Positions 1-8,584 of a stretch of DNA of 64,000 nt are shown in pieces. Both the position numbers and the translations under genes were made by a program. Position 1 is the first letter of the stretch. Each line of letters starts with the position of its first letter. Source of the DNA: CAZOKN01 sp964580525 (GTDB taxonomy: Bacteria > Pseudomonadota > Alphaproteobacteria > Rickettsiales > UBA6187); assembly GCA_964580525.1 (NCBI GenBank), contig CAZOKN010000004.1:13532-77531 (forward strand), read 5' to 3'. Below the pieces are notes generated by a model, which was given only the letters and a program-made list of their open reading frames with translations, was not told the DNA's origin and searched no databases.

Positions 1-352
1 CCGGAATTTGGCGGGCAAGTGACATAAGCATTGCAATTGAATGTTCAGCAGTTGTGATTGAGTTTCCAAATGGTGTGTTCATCACAACAACGCCGTTAGA
101 AGTAGAAGCCTTTTGGTCAACGTTATCAACACCAATGCCGGCACGACCAATAACTTTAAGATTTTTAGCAGATTTGATAATTTTTTCCGTAACAGTTGTA
201 GCTGAACGTACTGCTAGACCATCATATTCGCCGATGATTTTGCACAGATCATCTTCTGAAAGACCAGTTTTTACATCAACTTCGATTTTATTTTCTTTGA
301 AAATTTCAGTAGCCTGTGGGCTCATTTTATCTGATATAAGTACTTTTGGCAT
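1..352 (-). CDS. serA: D-3-phosphoglycerate dehydrogenase, N-terminal part (cut by window edge)
   Basis: This catalyses the first committed step of serine synthesis, NAD-dependent oxidation of 3-phosphoglycerate. About 117 N-terminal residues are visible, starting MPKVLISDKMS; the gene runs off the left edge. The visible part is the start of the D-isomer 2-hydroxyacid dehydrogenase fold, including GRAGIGVDNVD and NTPFGNSITTAEH, which are characteristic of SerA. The ATG at 352 follows an AAGGA site with 8-nt spacing. It lies 126 bp downstream of serC on the same strand, so two serine-pathway genes are adjacent. A TATAAT hexamer at 396-401 on the minus strand could be the -10 of a separate serA promoter, but its -35 is poor. 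Identification is firm; regulation is a guess. Confidence 0.93.
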   Translation of the reverse strand, partial: MPKVLISDKMSPQATEIFKENKIEVDVKTGLSEDDLCKIIGEYDGLAVRSATTVTEKIIKSAKNLKVIGRAGIGVDNVDQKASTSNGVVVMNTPFGNSITTAEHSIAMLMSLARQIP

Positions 353-478
353 TTTATGTATCCTTTATTTTTTAATAACATCTCGCATTCGGCGAATTAT
401 ATAGAATTCTAGAACCTAAGAAATTAGAGCTATGAAAATTTCAAAGTTATAATTTTCTTGGTTCTTACATTTAAGGTA

Positions 479-1639
479 TTAAGCAGCTTTTGCTTTGTCT
501 TTAACCTGAACATAAGCCCAGTCAAGCCATGGAAGAAGAGCTTCCAGGTCGCTAGATTCAACAGTTGCGCCGCCCCAGATACGAATTCCGGCAGGAGCAT
601 CACGATAAGAACCAATGTCATAAGCAACATTTTCTTTTTCAAGCAAAGCAACCAGATCTTTCGCAATTGCAGCCTGTTCTTCAGCGCCAAGTGCTGTGTA
701 GCTAGGGTCAACAATTTTCAGGCATATAGAGGTATTTGAAATTGTTTCCTCTTTTTCAGCCAAGAAACCAATCCAAGGGCTTTTGCTAACCCAGTTTTTA
801 ATTACATTCAAATTGCTATCAGAACGCTTAATCAAAGCTGGTAGGCCGCCAATTGATTCAGCCCACTTCAGGCCGTCGATAGCATCTTCAACGCAAAGCA
901 TTGAAGGTGTGTTTATTGTTTCACCGACAAATATTCCTTCAATCAATTTTCCACCTTTTACCAAATTGAAAATTTTTGGTATTGGACGATCAGGTGTGTA
1001 GCTTTCAAGCCTTTGTACAGCGCGTGGAGATAAAACGATCATACCATGCGCGGCTTCACCACCCATAACTTTTTGCCATGACCAGGTTACAACATCGAGT
1101 TTTTTCCAAGGCATTTCCATAGCAAATACAGCGCTGGTAGCGTCGCAGAAAGTCAAGCCTTTACGATCATCTTTTATCCAGTTTGCATTAGGAACTTTTA
1201 CGCCAGAAGTTGTGCCGTTCCATGTGAAAACTACGTCACGGTCAGTATCAACCCTTGAAAAATCAACGATTTGACCATATCCGGCTTTATATACATTAAC
1301 ATCTTTCAGCTTTAATTGCTTCTGAACGTCAGTGACCCATTCGCCACCAAAGCTTTCCCAAGCCAGCATATCCACACCGCGCTCGCCTAACATGCTCCAC
1401 ATTGCCATTTCAATGGCACCTGTGTCAGAAGCTGGTACGATACCGATTCTATAATCAGCAGGTATGCCTAGTATTGCCTTTGAGCGGTCAATAGCTTCCT
1501 TAAGTTTATTTTTTCCGATTTTTGCCCTGTGGGAGCGGCCTAAGGCAGCGTCTGCAAGAGCATTTAAGTTCCAGCCCGGACGCTTCGCGCAAGGGCCTGA
1601 TGAAAAACAATTGTTTTTCGGCTTTGTAGTTGGTTTCAT
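479..1639 (-). CDS. serC: Phosphoserine aminotransferase
   Basis: A PLP enzyme that converts 3-phosphohydroxypyruvate and glutamate to phosphoserine, the second step of serine synthesis. The 386 residues match the long alphaproteobacterial SerC type: N-terminal CFSSGPCAKRPGW, a phosphate-binding region around residues 65-80, and the Schiff-base lysine at about K190 in TWSWQKVMGG. The ATG at 1639 has an AGGA site about 9 nt upstream. serA follows on the same strand. In the gap between them an imperfect inverted repeat (about 410-426 against 454-470) could form a hairpin, but no T-run follows, so I do not call it a terminator. Confidence 0.95.
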   Translation of the reverse strand: MKPTTKPKNNCFSSGPCAKRPGWNLNALADAALGRSHRAKIGKNKLKEAIDRSKAILGIPADYRIGIVPASDTGAIEMAMWSMLGERGVDMLAWESFGGEWVTDVQKQLKLKDVNVYKAGYGQIVDFSRVDTDRDVVFTWNGTTSGVKVPNANWIKDDRKGLTFCDATSAVFAMEMPWKKLDVVTWSWQKVMGGEAAHGMIVLSPRAVQRLESYTPDRPIPKIFNLVKGGKLIEGIFVGETINTPSMLCVEDAIDGLKWAESIGGLPALIKRSDSNLNVIKNWVSKSPWIGFLAEKEETISNTSICLKIVDPSYTALGAEEQAAIAKDLVALLEKENVAYDIGSYRDAPAGIRIWGGATVESSDLEALLPWLDWAYVQVKDKAKAA

Positions 1640-1772
1640 AGAGTATTTTCCTGTTCTAAATTCTACTTAAACCAGATGTAATCTGAATTTTGAAGTGCCC
1701 CTTTTAGAGAATAAAATCCTATTTGGCAAGAGGAAGGTTGTATGTTTGAGGCAATTATTTGTTCCAGGAATG

Positions 1773-2582
1773 TTATTTATTCCACAAAAACATCATTCTA
1801 CACTGAGGCGAAGTGGAGGAGAGATTATACGTGACCGGATTGTCGCCGGAAACGTATGAGTCGGCATAGTGCCCCATGCTTGTGCAATTGTAAGCTGGAG
1901 CAGCAGAATAACCTAAATCGGCCAAAATCATTCCTTTACTTGGACTACCATCATCAAATTTTTTATCTAATGCTGCGGCTTGCTGTGGATTTAAAATGGA
2001 AAGGGCTTGGATGGTAGTGACAGTGCTATCTACGGCACCAAAACCAAATACATTAACGTTTATTTTGCCATAAACAGCATTTGTGCCATAAAACCAATAA
2101 TTACTAACACCAAACGTAAAAGCATGAAAACCGGCAGAGGACGAAAAAGCCGAGAGGCCCGTATTCACGCCGGGAATTTCATTTGTTGGTATTGAAACTC
2201 CTGTATAGCCGCCATTTAGTAAACCAGCTCTCACAAGGTGTCCCCATAAATAGCCACCTTCAGTTAGTCCGGTTATTTTACCATCGCCGTCACCACTATT
2301 TGCGCCTGTCCAATAGGAATTAGCTCTGTTAAAATCTCCCGGCACAGCATTATATTCAAGATAAAAAGTATTAACGGCAGCTTTATACTGATCGGCTTCT
2401 GTAGAGATGCGACGGATTTTTGCTTGTTTCACTAGGGATTGTCCAGCGACAATTCCTGACACAATTAACCCTATTATTACCAAGACAATAGATAGCTCAA
2501 CTAGTGTGAAGCCTTTTGCTTTTGGGTTGACATTATTACTAGCCACCACACAAACTGATTCCTGATTCCTGATTCCTGCCAT
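1773..2582 (-). CDS. Type IV pilin-like / pseudopilin protein
   Basis: An exported pilin-like subunit. Residues 21-48 form a classic prepilin signal: a basic leader ending KAKG, cleavage before FTLVELS, the invariant Glu at mature position 5, and a hydrophobic helix. The rest (to residue 269) is an extracellular domain with YNAVPGDFNRA, as in pilin-like proteins of several alphaproteobacteria. No pilus assembly genes are nearby, so it is an orphan pilin here. The start is uncertain. The ATG at 2582 has no good ribosome site and is followed at once by a 7-bp tandem repeat containing AGGAA; in-frame GTG codons 12 and 13 lie just past that repeat and would also leave a working leader. Whether it is a pilus or type II secretion subunit cannot be told. 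Confidence 0.8.
   Translation of the reverse strand: MAGIRNQESVCVVASNNVNPKAKGFTLVELSIVLVIIGLIVSGIVAGQSLVKQAKIRRISTEADQYKAAVNTFYLEYNAVPGDFNRANSYWTGANSGDGDGKITGLTEGGYLWGHLVRAGLLNGGYTGVSIPTNEIPGVNTGLSAFSSSAGFHAFTFGVSNYWFYGTNAVYGKINVNVFGFGAVDSTVTTIQALSILNPQQAAALDKKFDDGSPSKGMILADLGYSAAPAYNCTSMGHYADSYVSGDNPVTYNLSSTSPQCRMMFLWNK
2555..2578. repeat. 7-bp tandem repeat (3.4 copies of CTGATTC) at the pilin gene start
   Basis: Three exact copies of CTGATTC plus a further CTG lie directly after the pilin ATG. Each copy contains GATTC, a GANTC site, the target of the alphaproteobacterial CcrM methylase. On the coding strand each copy also gives AGGAATC, a Shine-Dalgarno-like element. The unit is not a multiple of 3, so copy-number change would shift the frame if the ATG at 2582 is used. 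Confidence 0.85.
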
Positions 2583-2608
2583 CTATGCGCCATTTTTTAC
2601 TGAATTTG

Positions 2609-2636
2609 ATTATAACATATAGCGTTAGCTAGTCAA
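2609..2636 (-). promoter_or_regulatory. Sigma-70 promoter of the pilin-like gene
   Basis: On the minus strand TTGACT (2631-2636) and a perfect TATAAT (2609-2614) are separated by 16 bp. Transcription would start near 2602, leaving a leader of only about 20 nt before the ATG at 2582. It is among the best-matching promoters in the window. Confidence 0.75.
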
Positions 2637-2708
2637 ATATCTAGCAATTAATAGATTTGCAGATTTTTCTATCAAAGAGGGAGCGGCTTTTAGATTTCCT
2701 AAGCGCAA

Positions 2709-3473
2709 TTATTTCAGATTTTGTACCATTTCTTCTAGTGTACTACATATTAATTCTATATTTTCCGGCGTCGACATCCTATGGTCACCATCTGGAACTA
2801 AACTTACACACATATTGTCAGTTGTCAGGTTTTCGCCTATTTTTATTGATAAATCACTTGGCACATCATCATCCATAAGGCCATGTATAAGTCGTACAGG
2901 GCATTTGATATCAATCTTTTTATCAAGAAGCAGATTTTTGCGACCATCTTCGATAAGTTTCATAGAGATGGGATAAGGCGTTGCATTATATTCTGATGCT
3001 AAATTAAATACGCCTTTTTCTTTTAACTCTTTCTGCTCTTCAGGTTTTAATTTTTCCCATATCAGATTTTCTGTGAAGTCAGGTGCAGAAGCTATACCTA
3101 TCAACCCTACAATTCTATTTGGTCGTGCAAGTGTTGCCAAAAGCATTAACCATCCTCCAAGACTTGAACCTATCAAAATTTGAGGGCCTTTTGATAATTC
3201 ATCCAAAACTGTTACAATGTTATCTTTCCACTGACTTATTGTTCCATCGATAAATTTTCCACTGGATTGGCCATGACCAAAATAGTCAAATCGTATGAAG
3301 CTGTAGCCTTTTTGCTGACAAAATTTTTCTAATTCTGTTGCTTTTGTTCCCGTCATGTCGGACATAAATCCACCAAGAAAAATAACTCCGAGTTGATTTT
3401 TCTTGCCTTCGCTTTTGTGATAGGCAATAAAGTCATTAGGACCTATTTTTAAAATTGATGGGGTGTCCGGCAT
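2709..3473 (-). CDS. Alpha/beta hydrolase (ABHD10-like esterase/thioesterase family)
   Basis: A soluble serine hydrolase of 254 residues with no signal peptide. The triad can be read: nucleophile about S104 in GSSLGGW, acid among D201-D203 in HGLMDDDVP, and H231 in DGDHRMS. The oxyanion region LGGFMSDMTG and FDYFGHGQSSG resemble bacterial relatives of ABHD10; the substrate is unknown. An upstream ATG at 3527 is possible, but the one at 3473 follows an AAAGG site and avoids overlap with the divergent glycosyltransferase at 3501. The two genes therefore diverge from a 27-bp gap. Confidence 0.85.
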   Translation of the reverse strand: MPDTPSILKIGPNDFIAYHKSEGKKNQLGVIFLGGFMSDMTGTKATELEKFCQQKGYSFIRFDYFGHGQSSGKFIDGTISQWKDNIVTVLDELSKGPQILIGSSLGGWLMLLATLARPNRIVGLIGIASAPDFTENLIWEKLKPEEQKELKEKGVFNLASEYNATPYPISMKLIEDGRKNLLLDKKIDIKCPVRLIHGLMDDDVPSDLSIKIGENLTTDNMCVSLVPDGDHRMSTPENIELICSTLEEMVQNLK

Positions 3474-3500
3474 AAAATTAAAACCTTTGAAGTTATGTAA

Positions 3501-4763
3501 ATGGAAAAGTCTAATATTAAAAATCAAAAAAAGAAACCTGTAATTTTACAAGTATTACCAGAGCTGCGTTCTGGAGGCGTCGAGAGGGGAACTATCGAGA
3601 CAGTCAGATATCTTTCGCAAAATGGTTTTGGTGCCATAGTGGCGTCATCGGGCGGGCATCTGGTAAGCCAGATAGAATCAGCAGGTGGAAGCCATATAAT
3701 ACTTCCACTTAAAAGTAAAAATCCTTTTACCATCTACACTAATATATTCAGGGTTTCCAAAGTAATAAAACAGTACGAAATCGATATTGTGCATGCTAGA
3801 TCACGTGCTCCTGCATGGAGTTGTTATTTTGCCTGCAGAAGAACTAAATGCCATTTCTTGACAACATTCCACGGCACTTATTCTTTCAAGGGCAGCATAA
3901 AGAAATTTTATAATTCTGTTATGGTGCGTGGCGAAAAGGTTATCGCTATTTCTGAATTTATTAAAGATCATATACTGAAAAACTATAAGGTAAGCAGGCG
4001 CGATATTACTGTTATTCCACGTGGTGTTGACCTTGATCATTTTGATTTAGAAAAATTACCAAAAAGAAGAATTATCCAAATGGCCGAGAAATTGGGCATA
4101 GAAATGGATAGGCCTATTATATTGTTACCGGGAAGATTCACTGGCTGGAAAGGTCATGAATTTTTACTAGAAGCTTTGGCGTTGATACCAAAAGATAAGT
4201 ATCGCTGCCTATTCGTTGGTGATATGGAAAGACATAAATCTTATGTTGCGAAACTAAACAAAAAAATCAAAGAAATGCGACTACTTGATAATGTACGCAT
4301 GATAAAAAGTACGCAAGATATGCCGTGTTTATATAGCCTTGTCGATATAGTGGTTTCTGCATCTGTTAGGCCGGAGGCTTTTGGCCGCATTACTATAGAG
4401 GCGCAGGCTATGGAAAGGCTTGTTGTTGCTACCAATCATGGTGGTTCTGTTGAGACGATTGTAGATGGTCAAACTGGTTGGTTGGTTGAGCCTGGAGATG
4501 TAAAGGGACTTGCTGAAATTCTAACTAAGTTACTGAAAATAAATGATAAACAAAGAAAAACTATTACTAATAAGGCAAAAAAACATGTACAGGAAAATTT
4601 CTCTCTTGGTGGCATGACTCAAAAAACTTTTGAGGTTTATCAGAGCATTCTTGGTATGAAGTCTGAGACTAAAGAAATGAAAAAAGAGGCTAAAGTAGAA
4701 AAAGAAAAACCCTCTGAGATAAAAGTAAAAATAAAGAAAGCCAAGAAGGTAATCGCGAAATAA
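3501..4763 (+). CDS. GT4-family glycosyltransferase
   Basis: A retaining, nucleotide-sugar-dependent glycosyltransferase with GT-B fold, probably acting on LPS or another envelope glycan. The acceptor-side N-terminal domain begins VLPELRSGGVERG; the donor-binding domain has LLPGRFTGWKGHEFLLEAL and the E-x7-E motif EAFGRITIE. The last 35 or so residues (of 420) are a Lys/Glu-rich tail that lies outside the usual fold and may bind membrane or partners. The next gene is a WaaE-like GT2 enzyme on the same strand, which supports a core-oligosaccharide role. The acceptor and sugar cannot be read from sequence. Confidence 0.88.
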   Translation: MEKSNIKNQKKKPVILQVLPELRSGGVERGTIETVRYLSQNGFGAIVASSGGHLVSQIESAGGSHIILPLKSKNPFTIYTNIFRVSKVIKQYEIDIVHARSRAPAWSCYFACRRTKCHFLTTFHGTYSFKGSIKKFYNSVMVRGEKVIAISEFIKDHILKNYKVSRRDITVIPRGVDLDHFDLEKLPKRRIIQMAEKLGIEMDRPIILLPGRFTGWKGHEFLLEALALIPKDKYRCLFVGDMERHKSYVAKLNKKIKEMRLLDNVRMIKSTQDMPCLYSLVDIVVSASVRPEAFGRITIEAQAMERLVVATNHGGSVETIVDGQTGWLVEPGDVKGLAEILTKLLKINDKQRKTITNKAKKHVQENFSLGGMTQKTFEVYQSILGMKSETKEMKKEAKVEKEKPSEIKVKIKKAKKVIAK

Positions 4764-4826
4764 GTTTAAGTTAAATTGCGGCTATTGTCGTAAATATAAG
4801 ATCTAACACACTATAGACGATAGCAT

Positions 4827-5624
4827 ATGAAGAAAATTCCGGTTTCAGTATTTATAATTACCAAGAATGAAAGAGATAGAATTGCCAAGCCAATAAACAG
4901 TGTTATTGATTGGGTTGAGGAAGTTATTGTAGTAGATAGTGGAAGCGATGATGGCACACAAGAATTAGCAAAGAATCTAGGTGCACGTGTTGTTTTTAAT
5001 GAATGGCATGGTTATGGCCCTCAGAAAATTTTTGGTGAAACACTTTGCAAAAATAAATGGCTTTTAAATATCGATGCTGATGAAGAAATTACACCTGAAT
5101 TGGCTGAAGAAATAAGAAGTATTTTTTATAATAAGTCACCGGAATTTCATGCTTATAGAATGAAAATACAGATTATGAGCAGGTTCGCTGAGCGTCCGTT
5201 TAAATGTGCTCCTTATCATAACCAGATTAGATTATATCAGATTGATCATGCGGGCTTCAAAAGTAGTACTGTGCATGACTCTGTTGTGGCAAAAGAAGGC
5301 ATTGAATGCAAAATAGCGCAGTTGAAAAATATTGTTCTGCATAGGAGTTTCAGATCCTATGAGCATGCGATTGCAAAGATAAATCGCTATTCTGGAATGC
5401 AGGCCGAAGATATGGTGCTTAGAGGCAAGAAACCTTGTGGTTTCAGAATTGTTTTTGAACCTTTTATTGGATTTTGGAAGGGTTATTTTGTTAGAAGATA
5501 CTGTTTTATGGGTGTTGATGGTTTTATAGAAGCTTTTATTTATGCATTTGCAAGGACTCTAAGATTGATGAAAGCCAGGGAATTACTGAAAGAAGAAGAG
5601 TTCAAACGTATAAAAAATAACTAA
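4827..5624 (+). CDS. GT2-family glycosyltransferase, WaaE/KdtX-like
   Basis: An inverting GT-A glycosyltransferase of 265 residues. It begins with the typical SVFIITKNE, followed by VVDSGSDDGTQELA and the metal-binding NIDADEEI (DxD). The sequence resembles the WaaE/KdtX group, which adds a hexose to the inner core of LPS; the exact linkage is inference. It lies 63 bp after the GT4 gene and 17 bp before a STAS gene, so the three could form one unit. The start ATG is the first codon after the gap, with no strong ribosome site. Confidence 0.88.
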   Translation: MKKIPVSVFIITKNERDRIAKPINSVIDWVEEVIVVDSGSDDGTQELAKNLGARVVFNEWHGYGPQKIFGETLCKNKWLLNIDADEEITPELAEEIRSIFYNKSPEFHAYRMKIQIMSRFAERPFKCAPYHNQIRLYQIDHAGFKSSTVHDSVVAKEGIECKIAQLKNIVLHRSFRSYEHAIAKINRYSGMQAEDMVLRGKKPCGFRIVFEPFIGFWKGYFVRRYCFMGVDGFIEAFIYAFARTLRLMKARELLKEEEFKRIKNN

Positions 5625-5641
5625 TTATTAGACGAAATTAT

Positions 5642-5944
5642 ATGCACATAATTAAAGAAAAAGATGGCGATATATTAAGAGTGTCTCTTGAAGGTAGTAT
5701 GAACTACATAGATAAAGATAAATTTAAAGATGTGGCATTTGCGTTTTCGAAAAATGGAATTAAAAAGATAGAATTAAATGTAGAAAAACTGGATTACATG
5801 GATTCTAATTCTCTTGGTATGTTTATGGTTATGCATGAGGATTCCCTAGTAAATGATGGCAAAATAGTCATAAAAAATTTAAATGGTAAAGTTGACAGGC
5901 TATTTAGGCTATCTAAATTACAAAATATGTTCAATATAGAGTAG
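5642..5944 (+). CDS. STAS-domain protein (anti-sigma factor antagonist-like)
   Basis: A single STAS domain of 100 residues. It has the usual pattern: beta strands around LRVSLEGSMNY, then KKIELNVEKLDYMDSNSLGMF, where S/D-S-x-S-L-G is the place of the serine phosphorylated by anti-sigma kinases. No anti-sigma factor or serine kinase is nearby, so its partner is unknown. Stand-alone STAS proteins also act in lipid transport (MlaB) and stressosome-type switches. Its position after two envelope glycosyltransferases does not decide between these. Confidence 0.82.
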   Translation: MHIIKEKDGDILRVSLEGSMNYIDKDKFKDVAFAFSKNGIKKIELNVEKLDYMDSNSLGMFMVMHEDSLVNDGKIVIKNLNGKVDRLFRLSKLQNMFNIE

Positions 5945-6022
5945 TTATTTCAAACTCTTGTTGACAGTTCATCTATAGCCGTTAAGTTGGTTTTCCCTTA
6001 TATATTAATAGTTTTAGGTGTT

Positions 6023-7960
6023 ATGTCTGGTAGTGTTTTAGAGAAAGAAAAATTAGAAATTACTTTGCCTGATGGAAGTAAGAGGTCCTACAATCATGGG
6101 GTTAAAGGATTTGAAATCGCTGAAAGCATAGGTGCTGGCTTAGCGAAAGCGGCTTTGGCTATTAAAGTTAATGGCGAATTGCGCGACCTTTCACGCGAGA
6201 TTGAAGCTGATTCAAAAATTGCCATAATCACAGCCAAAGATGCAGAAGGTCTTGAAATAATCAGACACGACACGGCGCATATAATGGCAGAAGCTGTTCA
6301 AGAGCTTTATCCTGATACACAAGTCACAATTGGTCCTTCTATTGAAAATGGCTTTTATTATGATTTTGCCAGAAAAACTCCATTCTCTACTGAAGATTTA
6401 GAAAAAATCGAAAAGAAAATGAAAGAGATAGTTGCACGTGATGAGAAAATTGTGCGTGTTGTTATGCAGCGTGATGAGGCTGTAAAGTTCTTTGAGAAAA
6501 AAGGTGAAAAATATAAAGTTGAGCTGATAAGCGCTATACCATCTGGGGAAGATATTACTTTCTATCAGCAGGGCGAATTTATTGATTTATGCCGTGGACC
6601 TCATGCTCCATCAACTGGTAAACCAAAAGCGTTTAAACTAATGAAGGTTGCCGGTGCTTATTGGCGTGGTGATTCGCGTAATGAAATGCTACAGCGTATT
6701 TATGGTACGGCCTGGGCTAATGAGAAAGATTTGCAGCAGCATTTATTCCGTCTGGAAGAAGCGGAAAAACGCGATCATAGAAAACTCGGCAAAGAGATGG
6801 AATTGTTTCACGTGCAGGAAGAAGCTGTTGGTCAGGTTTTTTGGCATGCTAAGGGCTGGACTTTATATCGTACTTTGGAAAATTATATTCGCCGTAAAAT
6901 CGAAAATGCTGGCTATATTGAGGTGAAAACTCCAATATTGGTTGATAGATCTTTGTGGGAAAAATCGGGTCACTGGGAAAAGTTCCGTGAAAATATGTTT
7001 ACCAGCGAATCTGACGAAGAGAGAGTGTTGGCGATAAAGCCAATGAATTGTCCATGCCACGTACAGATTTTTAATCAGGGTTTAAAGAGTTATCGTGATT
7101 TGCCGTTGCGTATGGCAGAATTTGGTTCTTGCCACAGGAATGAATCTTCCGGCTCGCTACATGGTATAATGCGAGTGCGTGCCATGGTTCAGGACGATGC
7201 GCATATTTTCTGCACAGAAGACCAAATATTTTCTGAAACAGCTTCATTTTGTGCATTGTTGAAAGAGGTTTATAGCGAGCTTGGTTTTAATGAAGTTGCC
7301 GTTAAAATTGCTACCCGTCCTGAAGTTAGGGCAGGGAATGATGCAACATGGGATAAAGCTGAGCAATCATTGCAGGATGCTGTTACAACTGCTGGCTTGG
7401 AATATACAATTGCACCGGGCGAAGGTGCATTTTATGGACCAAAACTGGAATTCCATTTAACTGATAGTTTGGGACGAAATTGGCAATGTGGAACCTTGCA
7501 GCTAGATTATATATTACCTGAGAGGCTTGATGCTAATTATATCGGCGTTGATGGTTCAAAGCACAGGCCGGTTATGTTACACCGCGCGATACTTGGATCA
7601 ATGGAAAGATTTATTGGTATATTGATAGAGCAATATGCAGGTAAATTCCCTCTATGGCTTGCGCCTATACAGGTTGTTGTGGCAACGGTAACAAATGAGG
7701 CTGATTCTTATGCGGAAGAAGTAAAAAGCCTTCTGAAAAAAGCTGGCGTTAGAGCTGAAAGTGATACAAGTAGTGAGAAAATCAGCTACAAAATAAGGGA
7801 GTATTCATTGAATAAAATCCCGGTTATTCTGGCTGTTGGTAAAAAAGAGGTGGAAAATAGAACAGTTTCTGTTAGAAGACTAGGTTCTCAGGATCAAGAA
7901 TTACTTGATTTAGAAGTTCTACTGAATAAAATAGCTAAAGAGGCTACGCCTCCAGCTTAA
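6023..7960 (+). CDS. thrS: Threonine-tRNA ligase
   Basis: Charges tRNA-Thr. From the ATG at 6023 the protein has 645 residues, close to E. coli ThrS. Domain order: TGS domain (ITLPDGSKRSYN), the editing domain (HDTAHIMAEAVQELYPD), the class II core with the zinc cysteine in NCPCHVQ, motif 2 FGSCHRNESSGSLHG and motif 3 LHRAILGSMERF, then the anticodon-binding domain. A TTG at 5987 would add 12 residues, but the ATG has AGGTG just upstream and fits the family length. infC follows 43 bp later, the common thrS-infC order. Confidence 0.96.
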   Translation: MSGSVLEKEKLEITLPDGSKRSYNHGVKGFEIAESIGAGLAKAALAIKVNGELRDLSREIEADSKIAIITAKDAEGLEIIRHDTAHIMAEAVQELYPDTQVTIGPSIENGFYYDFARKTPFSTEDLEKIEKKMKEIVARDEKIVRVVMQRDEAVKFFEKKGEKYKVELISAIPSGEDITFYQQGEFIDLCRGPHAPSTGKPKAFKLMKVAGAYWRGDSRNEMLQRIYGTAWANEKDLQQHLFRLEEAEKRDHRKLGKEMELFHVQEEAVGQVFWHAKGWTLYRTLENYIRRKIENAGYIEVKTPILVDRSLWEKSGHWEKFRENMFTSESDEERVLAIKPMNCPCHVQIFNQGLKSYRDLPLRMAEFGSCHRNESSGSLHGIMRVRAMVQDDAHIFCTEDQIFSETASFCALLKEVYSELGFNEVAVKIATRPEVRAGNDATWDKAEQSLQDAVTTAGLEYTIAPGEGAFYGPKLEFHLTDSLGRNWQCGTLQLDYILPERLDANYIGVDGSKHRPVMLHRAILGSMERFIGILIEQYAGKFPLWLAPIQVVVATVTNEADSYAEEVKSLLKKAGVRAESDTSSEKISYKIREYSLNKIPVILAVGKKEVENRTVSVRRLGSQDQELLDLEVLLNKIAKEATPPA

Positions 7961-7989
7961 GTTTTTTAATTTTTTGTTTAAACTAATAC

Positions 7990-8006
7990 GGAAGGGTATT
8001 TACATA
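7990..8006 (+). promoter_or_regulatory. Ribosome binding site and apparent AUA start codon of infC
   Basis: GGAAGGG at 7990-7996 is the only strong Shine-Dalgarno element near the infC start. Seven nucleotides later, in frame, comes ATA (8004-8006), not ATG/GTG/TTG. The only in-frame conventional start is a TTG at 7974, upstream of this element and with no ribosome site of its own. infC is known for rare starts (AUU in E. coli), used for autorepression by IF3. Confidence 0.7.
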
Positions 8007-8531
8007 GCACAGAAATTTTCGGAATCGAGCAAACTTCCAAAAGCTAATGAAAAAATCGATGCAAGGGAAGTTCGTTTAATAGATGATGAGGGCAACATGG
8101 TTGGTGTTGTTCCTATCAGGGAAGCGTTAATGATGGCAAAAAGCAAGGGGCTTGACTTGGTTGAGGTTTCCCCAGGCGCGGAGCCTCCTGTATGTAAAAT
8201 ACTTGATTTTGGTAAGTATAAGTTCCAATTGCAGAAAAAATCGCATGAGAACAAAAAGAAACAAAAAGTTGTTCAAATCAAAGAAATAAAATTACGTCCA
8301 AATATCGATGAACATGATTATCAGGTGAAGCTGCGTAGCGTGTTTAAATTTATTGCAGAAGGCGATAAAGTTAAAGTTACTCTGAAATTCCGTGGTCGTG
8401 AATTTGCTCATAATGAGATAGGTATGGAAGTGGTTCAGCGTATGAAGGCTGATTCTACTGAAGTTGCTAAACCAGAACTTGAGCCGAGAATGGATGGTAA
8501 ACAGATTATTATGGTTTTGACGCCTAAATAA
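8004..8531 (+). CDS. infC: Translation initiation factor IF-3
   Basis: IF3 binds the 30S subunit and enforces correct start-codon choice. From the ATA at 8004 it has 175 residues, near the 180 of E. coli. The N-terminal domain holds NEKIDAREVRLID and GLDLVEVSPGAEPPVCKILDFGKYK; the C-terminal domain has VKVTLKFRGREFAH. A conventional TTG at 7974 would give 185 residues but has no ribosome site. A rare AUA start fits autoregulation by IF3, which rejects such codons when abundant. rpmI and rplT, usual next genes, are absent; a transporter gene follows. Confidence 0.95.
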   Translation: MAQKFSESSKLPKANEKIDAREVRLIDDEGNMVGVVPIREALMMAKSKGLDLVEVSPGAEPPVCKILDFGKYKFQLQKKSHENKKKQKVVQIKEIKLRPNIDEHDYQVKLRSVFKFIAEGDKVKVTLKFRGREFAHNEIGMEVVQRMKADSTEVAKPELEPRMDGKQIIMVLTPK

Positions 8532-8584
8532 TAAAGTGTTATCCTAAAAACTTAAGATAACTCGCCAAGTAGGCTGGCTCATAT

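Noticed and set aside
353..478. Terminator or attenuator between serC and serA
   Set aside because: The inverted repeat is imperfect, its loop is long and no T-run follows in the direction of transcription.
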